Below, piece by piece: positions 8,851 through 16,813 of a DNA stretch of 64,000 nucleotides; position 1 is the stretch's first letter; every line of letters begins with the position of its first letter. Source of the DNA: Methanobacterium_B sp963703015 (GTDB lineage Archaea > Methanobacteriota > Methanobacteria > Methanobacteriales > Methanobacteriaceae); NCBI GenBank assembly GCA_963703015.1, contig OY969779.1:310001-374000 (forward strand), written 5' to 3'. The notes beneath the pieces were generated by a model, which saw only the letters and a list, made by a program, of their open reading frames with translations, ran no database searches and was not told where the DNA came from. The position numbers and the translations under genes were made by a program.

Positions 8851-9435
8851 TTGAGTAAAAAATTAATTATCCTGCTAGCTTTTGTTATTGGAGTATTTGG
8901 TGTCTATGGCACATACTACGTTTATGCTGATACAGTTTTAGTACCTGAAGATCTTAAGGTGTTCCAGAGTGATCTAAATAAATTTTCATCCAACCAACCA
9001 GATACATACAATGAAACATCAATAAAACAATCAGAGGCAAATCTTACAAATTTTGAAAATGGTCCTTCTCTAACAATTATACCACAAAATCAAAGACATA
9101 TCATGGCAAATACCATCAGAAATCAGAATAATTATACATCCATGGATGAATTGAAGCAGAATATTACGAGGGAAAATGCCCGAGCTTTCAAATATGATCT
9201 AATGCTGAAGGGAAACGTTGCAAATGAAATAAGATCGGTGTACAATCCAGCCATTATTCCAGTCCTAGAAGAAATGAAGGCATTACAAGAAAAAATGGCC
9301 TCAGATTTTGAAAGTGGAGATAATAAGGCATATGTTGCAGACATTAAGAAAATGAATGAGTTAGGAAAAAAATTTCATGATTTAACTGTAAATTCAAAGG
9401 CACAACTACAAGATATTGTGAAACAACTCAGTTAA
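8851..9435 (+). CDS. Secreted or membrane-anchored hypothetical protein
   Basis: Not recognised. An N-terminal hydrophobic stretch (KKLIILLAFVIGVFGVYGTYYVYA) looks like a signal or membrane anchor. The rest, about 165 residues, is extracytoplasmic and helical with several possible N-glycosylation sequons (NETS, NLTN, NYTS, NITR). I chose the TTG at 8851, nine bases after AAGGAAG; the ATG at 8830 precedes that site and would add seven residues. No cysteines are present in the mature part. It could be a small periplasmic-space or envelope protein, with no functional clue from its neighbours. Confidence 0.65.
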   Translation: MSKKLIILLAFVIGVFGVYGTYYVYADTVLVPEDLKVFQSDLNKFSSNQPDTYNETSIKQSEANLTNFENGPSLTIIPQNQRHIMANTIRNQNNYTSMDELKQNITRENARAFKYDLMLKGNVANEIRSVYNPAIIPVLEEMKALQEKMASDFESGDNKAYVADIKKMNELGKKFHDLTVNSKAQLQDIVKQLS

Positions 9436-9536
9436 AAAATAGTAATATATGGTTTGACCATTAAATTAACCATATTATTATTAAATTACATTTTCACAAA
9501 GGAATTAATTTTTTTTCAAATAGATTAAGTTTATCA

Positions 9537-9959
9537 TCAATTAAAACCCACGTAGTTCAGGATTTTGATTGTTTTATCCCCTAATATTTCCTTTGACTTT
9601 GCGTAGCAGATATCTAGAACATCTTCTAATTCTTCATCCCCATTCCAGTGTTCATCTAATAATTCCATCCCAGTTTCTTCTTTAACTTCATTTAAAACAT
9701 ATGCACATAGAAATATGTCATCTATGTATCCGTGGGGGCCGTATATTTGTTCAGGGATGATGTCAAATGGAACCACGAAGTAACCTAGTGTAGCACATAT
9801 TCTGATTCGATATTTGGATTTTAATGATGGGTCGTTCAATAAATCTGATAGTAGTTCGTAGAGATCTGGTCCATAATCCACAAATCTCTCATAATCTCCC
9901 CTGTAGTTATCTAGGTTTTCTCGCAGTACATCGTAAAAGTCTTTGAATTGATTTTCCAT
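9537..9959 (-). CDS. DUF1232 (YkvA-like) protein
   Basis: A 140-residue protein with the DUF1232 core ATLGYFVVPFDIIPEQ, then a Gly-rich turn and YIDDIFLCAYVLNEV. In many DUF1232 proteins this core forms a short membrane-associated hairpin; here the flanks are acidic and soluble. Its ribosome binding site GGTGAT overlaps the end of the helicase-nuclease gene, and the two reading frames are ten bases apart, so they are almost certainly co-transcribed and translationally coupled. The function of DUF1232 is unknown; the coupling suggests a link to DNA processing. Confidence 0.85.
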   Translation of the reverse strand: MENQFKDFYDVLRENLDNYRGDYERFVDYGPDLYELLSDLLNDPSLKSKYRIRICATLGYFVVPFDIIPEQIYGPHGYIDDIFLCAYVLNEVKEETGMELLDEHWNGDEELEDVLDICYAKSKEILGDKTIKILNYVGFN

Positions 9960-9969
9960 TCTTTATCAC

Positions 9970-12771
9970 CTAACAGCAGAATTTGAATACACAATGAGCA
10001 CATAATTTATTTTCTTTTGGTTGGAATTGTTCTTTGGATATCTTATCACATATCAAGTCGAGATTTTTATCTAGCTCTTTAATATCATCGGGAGTTGCCT
10101 TGAAGAAAGTTTTTTGTTTGTCTTTAAATGTATATGCACATAACTTGTCGAATTTGTACCTGTCCTTTAGAGCATATTGATACATCTTAAGTTGGAACCC
10201 AACACTGGTTTCTTCTATACCTCTTTTCTCCCTAGCTTTAAAATCAAAGAGTTCTATCTCCCCGTCACGATTTTCTAAAATTAAATCTGTTCTTCCGTTT
10301 ATCTCAACATTTTCCTTAACAATGGAGAATGGTTCTTCTGCAGAAATGATCCTGGTTGCATAATCTTTTATTTCTTTAGAGTAGTCATAGAGTTCCATCT
10401 CCATAATACTCCTCATTTTTTTATCCTTTTTCTCTTTGCTGTGAAGTTCTATCCAGCAGGTGTTAACAATGGCTTTGATCCTAGCACCATCCACAGTTTC
10501 ATCGTTCTTTATGTCGTCATGTATCTTTTCCAGACAGTTGTGAACGATGACCCCATAGTTCTGCATATAAGATGGAGGATATTGGAATCCATATTCATAT
10601 ACCATTTTGTACATGAATGGACAAGTATCATAGGTATCTATTGATGAATAACTCAATGATAAAGGTTTTTCTTGGTTTAAATCCCTGCTTTTACATTCCT
10701 CTATAAAGTTACAAGTGTCAGTTACATCCTGGACTCCCTCAATTTCATTTACATATGGGGAATATCCTACTTTTTTGACATTTATTTTATCTGCAGTGGA
10801 TACCACAAGCACGTCTTGGGCCCTGGTCATGGCCACGTAAAACAATCTCCTCTCCTCCAGATCAAAGGTATCAGGGATTATATCATTTTCACTTAAATCT
10901 GTAGAGTCTTTATTTTTAAATTTGAGTAGTAATTCTTCGGGTATGGGTACAATGTTCTTGTCTTTCTTTTTTCTTCCGGGAAACCTGTTTTTAATTACAG
11001 AACATACGAATACAACTGGAAATTCCAACCCCTTTGCTTGATGTATGGTTGAAATTTTAACTGACTTGGGATTATCAAGCACTTGCTCATCGTACTGCAT
11101 ACTGTCTGGAAGTAAATATAAATACCACATGAAATCCTTTATCTTCGGATTTTTGTTCATATATTCATACTTGTTTAAAATCGAACTTAGTTGGGCTAGA
11201 TTGAATATCTTTTCCTGATTCTTTGCAGTTTCCTCTTCAACCAACCATTTGAGATATCCCGAAATTTCTAGAATATCATAAAAGACTTCCAGCATGCTAC
11301 TGTGTTTATCTTTAAGTTCTATTTTCAGTTTGTTTAATCCTGCTAACTTATCAATATCTGTTTCATTGTGAATGCCCTGATCTTTAAAATCAGAGGATTC
11401 TGTAAGTTCGCTTAGATCAAATTCTTTGTCAAGTTTGTAAAGAGCTTCAACTGTTTCCCCATGTAGGTTCAGGAATTCATTTTCAAACATGGAAATATTC
11501 CACCACTTGTTCCAGTTCCTGAATTTATCATCGTACTTGGGCGGATCCACATAGGACAGCATGTAAAGCATGGTTCTGATTTCGATCCTGTTTAAAAATG
11601 AACCTTGCCCCTTCACTGAGAATGGAATGTCCTGCTTTTTAAGTTCAGAAATTATCTTGTTTCCGTGGTATCTCACACTTCTAAAGAGTAATGCAACGTA
11701 ACCATAATGAGGGATGATATTTTCTTCTTTAAGCATTTTTATGGTGTTTACAATATTTTTTGCTTCATCATTTACATCTTCGCTCTTTAAAATTAGGATG
11801 TTGTTTCCACATTCCCTTGAAGGTTCTATTTTTTTGGGGTAGCTACGGTAGTTTACCATGAATTTATCAAAGAGGTTGACAATGTTCGATGTTGATCTGA
11901 AGTTTTTCTCAAGGGTAACCTGTTTTGAATCGTACTTCTGTTTAAATCTTATGAAATTCCATGGATCTGCTCCTCTAAAACCGTATATGCTCTGATCTTC
12001 ATCCCCTACAACACAGATGTTGTGGTGTGGGTCTGAAATTAAATTGAAGAACTGGTCCTGGATCGGGTTGGTGTCCTGATATTCATCCACTAAAATAAAT
12101 TTGTACTGATTTTGAATCTTCTCAAGCACTGTTTTGTTGTTGTTTATGAGTTTCAAGACATTGATCTGAAGTCCTGGAAAGTCCACCTTCCTGTCCTTAC
12201 CAAGCATTATCAAATAGTTTTCATAGGATTTACAGAAATTATGGTACTTGGAATTTTCTGGATAAAGTTTTTTATAGCTTTCTAAGAGTTTATCTGGAGA
12301 AATCATGTTTTCTCCACATTTGTTAAAGGCTTGTACAATTTCAGATGCCTTTCCCATACTGGTAACTTTGCTTAGGCCGAGTTTGTAAAAATTGGCCCTT
12401 ATGAACATTAGCTGCATCTCTCCATCCATGACTTCGAAGCTTGCTCCCAACTCATGGTAATCTGAGTATTGTCTGAGTATTTCACTACAAAAGGAGTGTA
12501 TGGTTGATACTTGCATCGAAATAACTTCTGGACCCACACAGTGACTTAATCTGGCTTTCAATTCCTCTGCAGCCTTAACTGTGAAGGTTATAACTAGGAT
12601 GTTGCTTGGATTCACCTTCTTATTTTTAACAAGATACGCAACCCTTTCAACAAGTACCCTTGTTTTTCCAGCGCCCGGACCTGCCACAATTAATAATGGA
12701 CCTTCAAAATGTTTTGCTGCTTCCCTCTGTGATGGAGTGCATTTTTCTCCCCTGTTGCATATCGAATTCAT
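9970..12771 (-). CDS. UvrD/PcrA-type helicase fused to an iron-sulfur RecB-like nuclease
   Basis: A 933-residue SF1A helicase-nuclease resembling the AddAB/AdnAB machines that process DNA ends. Helicase motifs are Walker A GPGAGKT (31-37), Walker B VDEYQDTNPIQDQ, motif III GDEDQSIYGFRGAD, motif V KISTIHQAKGLEFPVVFV and motif VI RRLFYVAMTRAQDVLVV. The C-terminal third is a PD-(D/E)xK nuclease with YDTCPFMYK, a His in GVIVHNCLEKIHDD, the acidic GRTDLILE and ELFDFKARE. A Cys cluster, CAHCVFKFCC, together with the earlier CPF cysteine, fits a 4Fe-4S nuclease domain. The start follows GGGGGT closely. The DUF1232 gene is its operon partner. Confidence 0.92.
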   Translation of the reverse strand: MNSICNRGEKCTPSQREAAKHFEGPLLIVAGPGAGKTRVLVERVAYLVKNKKVNPSNILVITFTVKAAEELKARLSHCVGPEVISMQVSTIHSFCSEILRQYSDYHELGASFEVMDGEMQLMFIRANFYKLGLSKVTSMGKASEIVQAFNKCGENMISPDKLLESYKKLYPENSKYHNFCKSYENYLIMLGKDRKVDFPGLQINVLKLINNNKTVLEKIQNQYKFILVDEYQDTNPIQDQFFNLISDPHHNICVVGDEDQSIYGFRGADPWNFIRFKQKYDSKQVTLEKNFRSTSNIVNLFDKFMVNYRSYPKKIEPSRECGNNILILKSEDVNDEAKNIVNTIKMLKEENIIPHYGYVALLFRSVRYHGNKIISELKKQDIPFSVKGQGSFLNRIEIRTMLYMLSYVDPPKYDDKFRNWNKWWNISMFENEFLNLHGETVEALYKLDKEFDLSELTESSDFKDQGIHNETDIDKLAGLNKLKIELKDKHSSMLEVFYDILEISGYLKWLVEEETAKNQEKIFNLAQLSSILNKYEYMNKNPKIKDFMWYLYLLPDSMQYDEQVLDNPKSVKISTIHQAKGLEFPVVFVCSVIKNRFPGRKKKDKNIVPIPEELLLKFKNKDSTDLSENDIIPDTFDLEERRLFYVAMTRAQDVLVVSTADKINVKKVGYSPYVNEIEGVQDVTDTCNFIEECKSRDLNQEKPLSLSYSSIDTYDTCPFMYKMVYEYGFQYPPSYMQNYGVIVHNCLEKIHDDIKNDETVDGARIKAIVNTCWIELHSKEKKDKKMRSIMEMELYDYSKEIKDYATRIISAEEPFSIVKENVEINGRTDLILENRDGEIELFDFKAREKRGIEETSVGFQLKMYQYALKDRYKFDKLCAYTFKDKQKTFFKATPDDIKELDKNLDLICDKISKEQFQPKENKLCAHCVFKFCC

Positions 12772-12898
12772 TGTACCCCCTAAACCAATAATATAAATTA
12801 ATTATCTAATTAATAATTTATTTATAATTTATCTAAATTTCCTTGTATGAAAATTTAAATACATCACATTCAAACTTATTAACGAAGGTCTAAAAAAA

Positions 12899-13648
12899 AT
12901 GGTAACTAAAATTAACATCAGAAATCTATTTGAAGCATTCATTATTATTCTGATTATTGCAGACCTTGTAATGTTGATGTTAATAACATTTACCAGTGTA
13001 AGCAACTCTTTATTTGTATCTGTTATTTATTTCGATTTAGTGGTGTGTATAATATTATTTTTTGATTTTATATACAGAATGCGTAAAGAAACTGACAAAA
13101 AACAATTTATAAAACGTAACTGGCCAGATATCATCGCCATGATACCCTTCGATATTTTCGCACTGAATCCTACCTACGTATTCTTTGCAAGATTCCTTAG
13201 AATTTTCAGGTTAGCAAGATTGTTTGCATTGTTTAGAAGGGAGTGGAAGTATATATCCTCATTTTTCAAGCAGACACACATCAACTTTGCATTTGGAATG
13301 CTGCTTTTCACGCTTTTTGCAGGTACCATCATATTTTACATCGTAGAAAACGGTTCAAATCCCAGCATACACTCATTTTGGGATGCTATGTGGTTTACAG
13401 TGACCACCATGGTTGCAGGAAACAGTAACATCAGCCCAGTTACCTACGATGGAGAAGCCATATCTGTTCTCATGATGCTCATAGGTGTATCATTTGTTGG
13501 AGTTCTCACAGCATCACTTGCATCGTGGTTAATGAGTAAGTCAAAGAAAACTGAAGATGAAAGGGAAGAAAGGATAAAAAATATTGAAACTTCCTTAGTA
13601 GATATTAAAGATGATATTAGGGATTTAAAGGATTTATTAAAAAAATAA
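12899..13648 (+). CDS. Voltage-gated-type ion channel with atypical selectivity filter
   Basis: Six membrane segments are visible. S1-S3 lie within about 10-90, S4 carries regularly spaced arginines (FARFLRIFRLARLFALFRR, about 95-113), S5 is about 125-148 and S6 about 185-210. A C-terminal coiled coil (EERIKNIETSLVDIKDDIRD) suggests tetramerisation. The pore helix reads WDAMWFTVTTM, but the filter is VAGNSNISPVT instead of the usual TVGYGD. Ion selectivity therefore cannot be assumed to be for potassium. The ATG follows GAAGGT. A TATA-like AATTTAAATA lies at about 12851-12860, divergent from the helicase gene. Confidence 0.85.
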   Translation: MVTKINIRNLFEAFIIILIIADLVMLMLITFTSVSNSLFVSVIYFDLVVCIILFFDFIYRMRKETDKKQFIKRNWPDIIAMIPFDIFALNPTYVFFARFLRIFRLARLFALFRREWKYISSFFKQTHINFAFGMLLFTLFAGTIIFYIVENGSNPSIHSFWDAMWFTVTTMVAGNSNISPVTYDGEAISVLMMLIGVSFVGVLTASLASWLMSKSKKTEDEREERIKNIETSLVDIKDDIRDLKDLLKK

Positions 13649-13654
13649 TAAAGA

Positions 13655-13675
13655 AGATCAAGGAATCCTTGATCT
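13655..13675. terminator. Palindromic bidirectional terminator
   Basis: Ten-base arms AGATCAAGGA and TCCTTGATCT flank one central base between the convergent channel gene and the gene at 13703. A-rich and T-rich flanks fit termination in either direction. Confidence 0.6.
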
Positions 13676-13702
13676 AGAAAATAAAATACATTAAATTGAT
13701 GT

Positions 13703-14131
13703 TTATTCCGGTTTGAAGACCTGGAAGAATAATTTTTTAAATTCCTCTAAGAGTTCTTTAGGGAATGTTAATCCAACACAGATAATTAGCACTCCTGTTC
13801 CTAAAACTACATCTTCATTGTTGGGGTCTTCCATAAGTTCCTCATCGTAAACTAGTTTTACATTAACTTTTTCTTGGAGGAAATTCCATAGGGTTTCTGT
13901 TTTATTTTCAGGATTTGTTTCGATGTTGTTTCTCAGTGCTAACTGTAAAAATTTCTGCCATTCCTCGAAGTCGCAGAATTCTATCCACACCGATCCCTTG
14001 TAATCTATGCATGAGTTGCAGGTTTCAATTTCCCAGTGAAAGAAGTTTTTAACTACATCTTCCAATCCCTTATCAACCATTATAACAAAGTCATCATCAA
14101 TTTTTACTTCAACTTGTTCATGTTCTTCCAT
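13703..14131 (-). CDS. Hypothetical acidic protein (142 aa)
   Basis: Not recognised. A soluble acidic protein starting MEEHEQVEVKIDDDFVIMVD, with ETCNSCIDYKGS (a Cys-x2-Cys), a tryptophan-rich middle (IEFCDFEEWQKF) and a hydrophobic strand near the C-terminus (GTGVLIICVGLTFP). The single CxxC could bind a metal only with other ligands. It has its own promoter region and is convergent with the channel gene. No function is inferred. Confidence 0.6.
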   Translation of the reverse strand: MEEHEQVEVKIDDDFVIMVDKGLEDVVKNFFHWEIETCNSCIDYKGSVWIEFCDFEEWQKFLQLALRNNIETNPENKTETLWNFLQEKVNVKLVYDEELMEDPNNEDVVLGTGVLIICVGLTFPKELLEEFKKLFFQVFKPE

Positions 14132-14328
14132 GGTTTACTATCTGTTTAACCAAGTATCTACATATTTTCCCACACTTTCTATTTAACAAATAGAGTTGGA
14201 TGATACTGGATTAATCTCATAATGTTTAGTTTCTTCACTCAATATGATTTAATTTAACAGATTAAAATCGTTAAATGTTAATAGTACTGTGATTAAATAG
14301 TATGTAGTGGCTATTAGGAGTGATAGTA

Positions 14329-14550
14329 ATGGAAGAACATGAAATTAAAATCATAAAGTTGGTGGGTAAAGCTGAAAACGGCATATCTGAAAGGGAAATA
14401 GCAGAAAAACTGAAGATCAAATGCCCAGTTTTAAGAAATTACATCCACGACCTTAGACATAAAAGACATATCAAATACGCTGGAAAAGGTTCAGACGGCC
14501 ATTTAGTAGAACTTACGCGTGAAGGTAAAACTTTGGTACAAAAGATGTAG
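14329..14550 (+). CDS. Small winged-helix DNA-binding protein
   Basis: A 73-residue protein made of one winged helix-turn-helix: EIKIIKLVGKAENGISEREI is followed by AEKLKIKCPVLRNYIHDLRH (helices 2 and 3) and a wing ending in LVELTREGKTLVQKM. It should be a dimeric transcription regulator in the general style of archaeal MarR/ArsR-like single-domain proteins. I chose the ATG at 14329 because AGGAGTGA lies six to eight bases before it; the GTG at 14320 lies inside that site. No target is obvious. The exchanger and stress protein genes lie downstream after a 294-base gap. Confidence 0.8.
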   Translation: MEEHEIKIIKLVGKAENGISEREIAEKLKIKCPVLRNYIHDLRHKRHIKYAGKGSDGHLVELTREGKTLVQKM

Positions 14551-14844
14551 AAACTTTTTACAATTCCCATTTTTTTCTTAAATTCCACACACACATGCAT
14601 CATAAATTAAAAAAATAAGTGATTATCCTTTTTTATCGTTTCTATTTCTCGATTACCCTGTTTTCATGTTACCAACTACCTAAAATATTCTTAGAACATA
14701 GAATATTGTTGAGTGGAAATGCATAACATTTTATGGATGATTTGGTATTTTTGTATTTTGATGCTTGGAAACTTCAAGTGAAGGAATCACAATTTAAACC
14801 ATAACATTAAATACTAATAACGGAAACATTATTCCGGTGATATC

Positions 14845-15825
14845 ATGCTTGAAATTATTATGTTAATAGTGGCTCTCATCATAGCCCTTATAATAGTTAT
14901 AAAGTCCGCTGATATTTTTGTAGATAATTTAGTAGATATTGGTGGGGCTTTAGGAATATCCCAAGTAATATTGGGAGTTACTGCTGCTGCTATTGGAACT
15001 TCTCTCCCAGAGTTTGGGTCGGCCATGATAGCTACATTCTCAGGCAGTGTGGAAATAGGAGTGGGAACTGTAATAGGTTCTAACATATGGAACATCGCAG
15101 GTATATTAGGTATTTCCTCAATTGCTGCAGGGGTTATAGGAACAGATTCAAAAGGAATTAATCGAGACAGCTTAATTACTCTTTTTACAGGATTAATACT
15201 CATATTTTTTATGTTATTTGGAGATATCAACTGGATAGCATCTGTGGTCATGATAGCTCTCTACATATTCTACCTATGGCGTCTAATAAAGTCTCAAAAC
15301 GAATATAAAAAAGAGAAAAATAAGAAAGAAAGTACAGAAGAAATAACCTACAATACCCCTGAAAACACATCAATTGATAAAAAAAAGATTATTTACGTAA
15401 TTTTAGGTTTATCTGGATTAATTGTTGGCTGCAGAATTCTTGTATACAGCGGAGTTGAACTTGCTAGGATCGCAGGAATACCTGAGATGATCATGGGACT
15501 TTTCACTCTTGCAATTGGAACCAGCATCCCAGAATTAGTTGTAACATTATCTTCTGCAATGAAAGGTTTACATGAACTATCAATAGGAACAGTACTTGGA
15601 AGTAACACTTTCAACATATTAATAGGTATAGGGATACCAGCATTGTTCGTATCAATACCTGTGGATAAACTTTCATTAACCTTTGATGCCCCTGTAATGA
15701 TCCTAGTAACATTAATGCTTATATTCCTAGTAAAAAGAAGTGGTAAACTGACTCGAAACGGTGGAATAATACTATTCGCAACCTACATTACATATGCTGT
15801 AATCAGATTAACTGTACTGGTGTGA
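14845..15825 (+). CDS. Sodium/calcium exchanger family antiporter (CaCA)
   Basis: A 326-residue membrane antiporter of the CaCA superfamily (YrbG-like). It has the usual inverted repeat. Alpha-1 contains GTSLPEFGSAMIA and GSNIWNIAG; alpha-2 contains GTSIPELVVTLSSA and GSNTFNILIG. About ten hydrophobic segments are seen, with a charged cytosolic loop (KKEKNKKESTEE) between halves. Glutamates in the two SLPE/SIPE motifs normally bind the cation. GGTGAT precedes ATG 14845. Six bases separate it from the universal stress gene, so they form one operon. Confidence 0.93.
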   Translation: MLEIIMLIVALIIALIIVIKSADIFVDNLVDIGGALGISQVILGVTAAAIGTSLPEFGSAMIATFSGSVEIGVGTVIGSNIWNIAGILGISSIAAGVIGTDSKGINRDSLITLFTGLILIFFMLFGDINWIASVVMIALYIFYLWRLIKSQNEYKKEKNKKESTEEITYNTPENTSIDKKKIIYVILGLSGLIVGCRILVYSGVELARIAGIPEMIMGLFTLAIGTSIPELVVTLSSAMKGLHELSIGTVLGSNTFNILIGIGIPALFVSIPVDKLSLTFDAPVMILVTLMLIFLVKRSGKLTRNGGIILFATYITYAVIRLTVLV

Positions 15826-15831
15826 TAAAAA

Positions 15832-16260
15832 ATGTATAGAAAAATATTAGTAGCAACCATGGGCGAATATATGGATGAAATAATGGACCATACCCTGGAC
15901 ATCATAGGAGATAAACAAACCGAAGTAATTGGATTATACGTAGTAGAAACTTCAGTCCCATTTCTAACACCAAAAAAGGTAAAAGAAATGATGAAAAAAG
16001 AATTGGGCGAACGTGGAAAAGAAATACTCGAAAGTATGGCACAAAAATTCCACTCCCCAAACAATTACATGATAGACTTCCATAAACTGTTATTATATGG
16101 AGATCCAGCCGAAGAAATAGTTAATACAGCTGAGAATGAGAAAATTGATTTAATTGTCCTTGGAACTGGAAAAACCAACATTGACAAACGCCTACTTGGA
16201 AGTGTATCCGAAAAAGTAATTCATTCCGCACCATGCACTGTGTTACTAATTAGAACATAA
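15832..16260 (+). CDS. Universal stress protein (UspA family)
   Basis: A 142-residue single-domain UspA protein. It begins MYRKILVATMG, where UspA proteins usually carry an acidic nucleotide-contacting strand end, and ends LIVLGTGKTNIDKRLLGSVS followed by APCTVLLIRT. The Gly-rich loop is one residue shorter than the common GxxGxxx form but keeps the LLGS end, so ATP binding is likely but not certain. Co-transcription with the exchanger suggests it senses energy state or modulates ion transport; such exchanger-Usp pairs are common in archaea. Confidence 0.9.
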   Translation: MYRKILVATMGEYMDEIMDHTLDIIGDKQTEVIGLYVVETSVPFLTPKKVKEMMKKELGERGKEILESMAQKFHSPNNYMIDFHKLLLYGDPAEEIVNTAENEKIDLIVLGTGKTNIDKRLLGSVSEKVIHSAPCTVLLIRT

Positions 16261-16326
16261 CCATAAAACCAATTCAAAAAAATTAATATCTCCTTCATTT
16301 ATTTTTTAAATTAATGCGGACATGCC

Positions 16327-16413
16327 ATGAAAATGGATGAAAAAATTGAGATGTTAAAACTTAAACTTAAATATCTCAAAAAAAGCCGTGAAGCATTAAA
16401 ATCTAAAATGTAA
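16327..16413 (+). CDS. Possible basic microprotein (28 aa)
   Basis: A 28-codon frame, MKMDEKIEMLKLKLKYLKKS followed by REALKSKM, forms a lysine-rich amphipathic helix. It ends 13 bases before a strong hairpin terminator. Only a weak GCGGA precedes it, so translation is plausible rather than shown. It could be the last gene of the exchanger-Usp operon. Confidence 0.4.
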   Translation: MKMDEKIEMLKLKLKYLKKSREALKSKM

Positions 16414-16425
16414 GTCATCATTGAC

Positions 16426-16469
16426 TAATAAATTCAAAAAATGAATTTATTAATCCACCCTACTTTTTT
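16426..16469 (+). terminator. Strong hairpin terminator
   Basis: Perfect 11-base arms TAATAAATTCA and TGAATTTATTA around AAAAA are followed by a T-run at about 16461-16468. It closes the exchanger/Usp/microprotein unit. Confidence 0.65.
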
Positions 16470-16744
16470 TAGTATTAAAAATTTGATAAGCAGATCTTTT
16501 TCTTTAAACTCTATGGCTCATTTTGTGAATAAATACTCAATACTCTACTTATATTTTAATTCTTAATAACAAATTTAATATTTAATTTGTATCATTAATT
16601 TCCTTTAAAAAAATAGTCAACACCCTATCTGGAGCATGAACTCGTAAAATCCAGATTAACCATACAGTGAACTAAAAATCTTAACTTATTTTTTTATGTA
16701 TTATGGGAGGATATACAGAAAAAATTCGAAATATTCAAGAATTG

Positions 16745-16770
16745 AATAAAAAATCATTGTTTAATGATTT
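16745..16770 (-). terminator. Hairpin and U-run after the ADP-forming ligase
   Basis: On the minus strand AAATCATT and AATGATTT pair around four bases and run into six Ts, 44 bases after the ligase stop codon. A 24-codon plus-strand frame (16703-16777) crosses it and is probably spurious. Confidence 0.55.
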
Positions 16771-16813
16771 ATTTTAAAAAAAATAAAAAGATAGATGAGA
16801 TTGGTTGAGGATT

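Noticed and set aside
16703..16777. 24-codon plus-strand frame
   Set aside because: Crosses the ligase terminator hairpin and lacks a spaced ribosome binding site.
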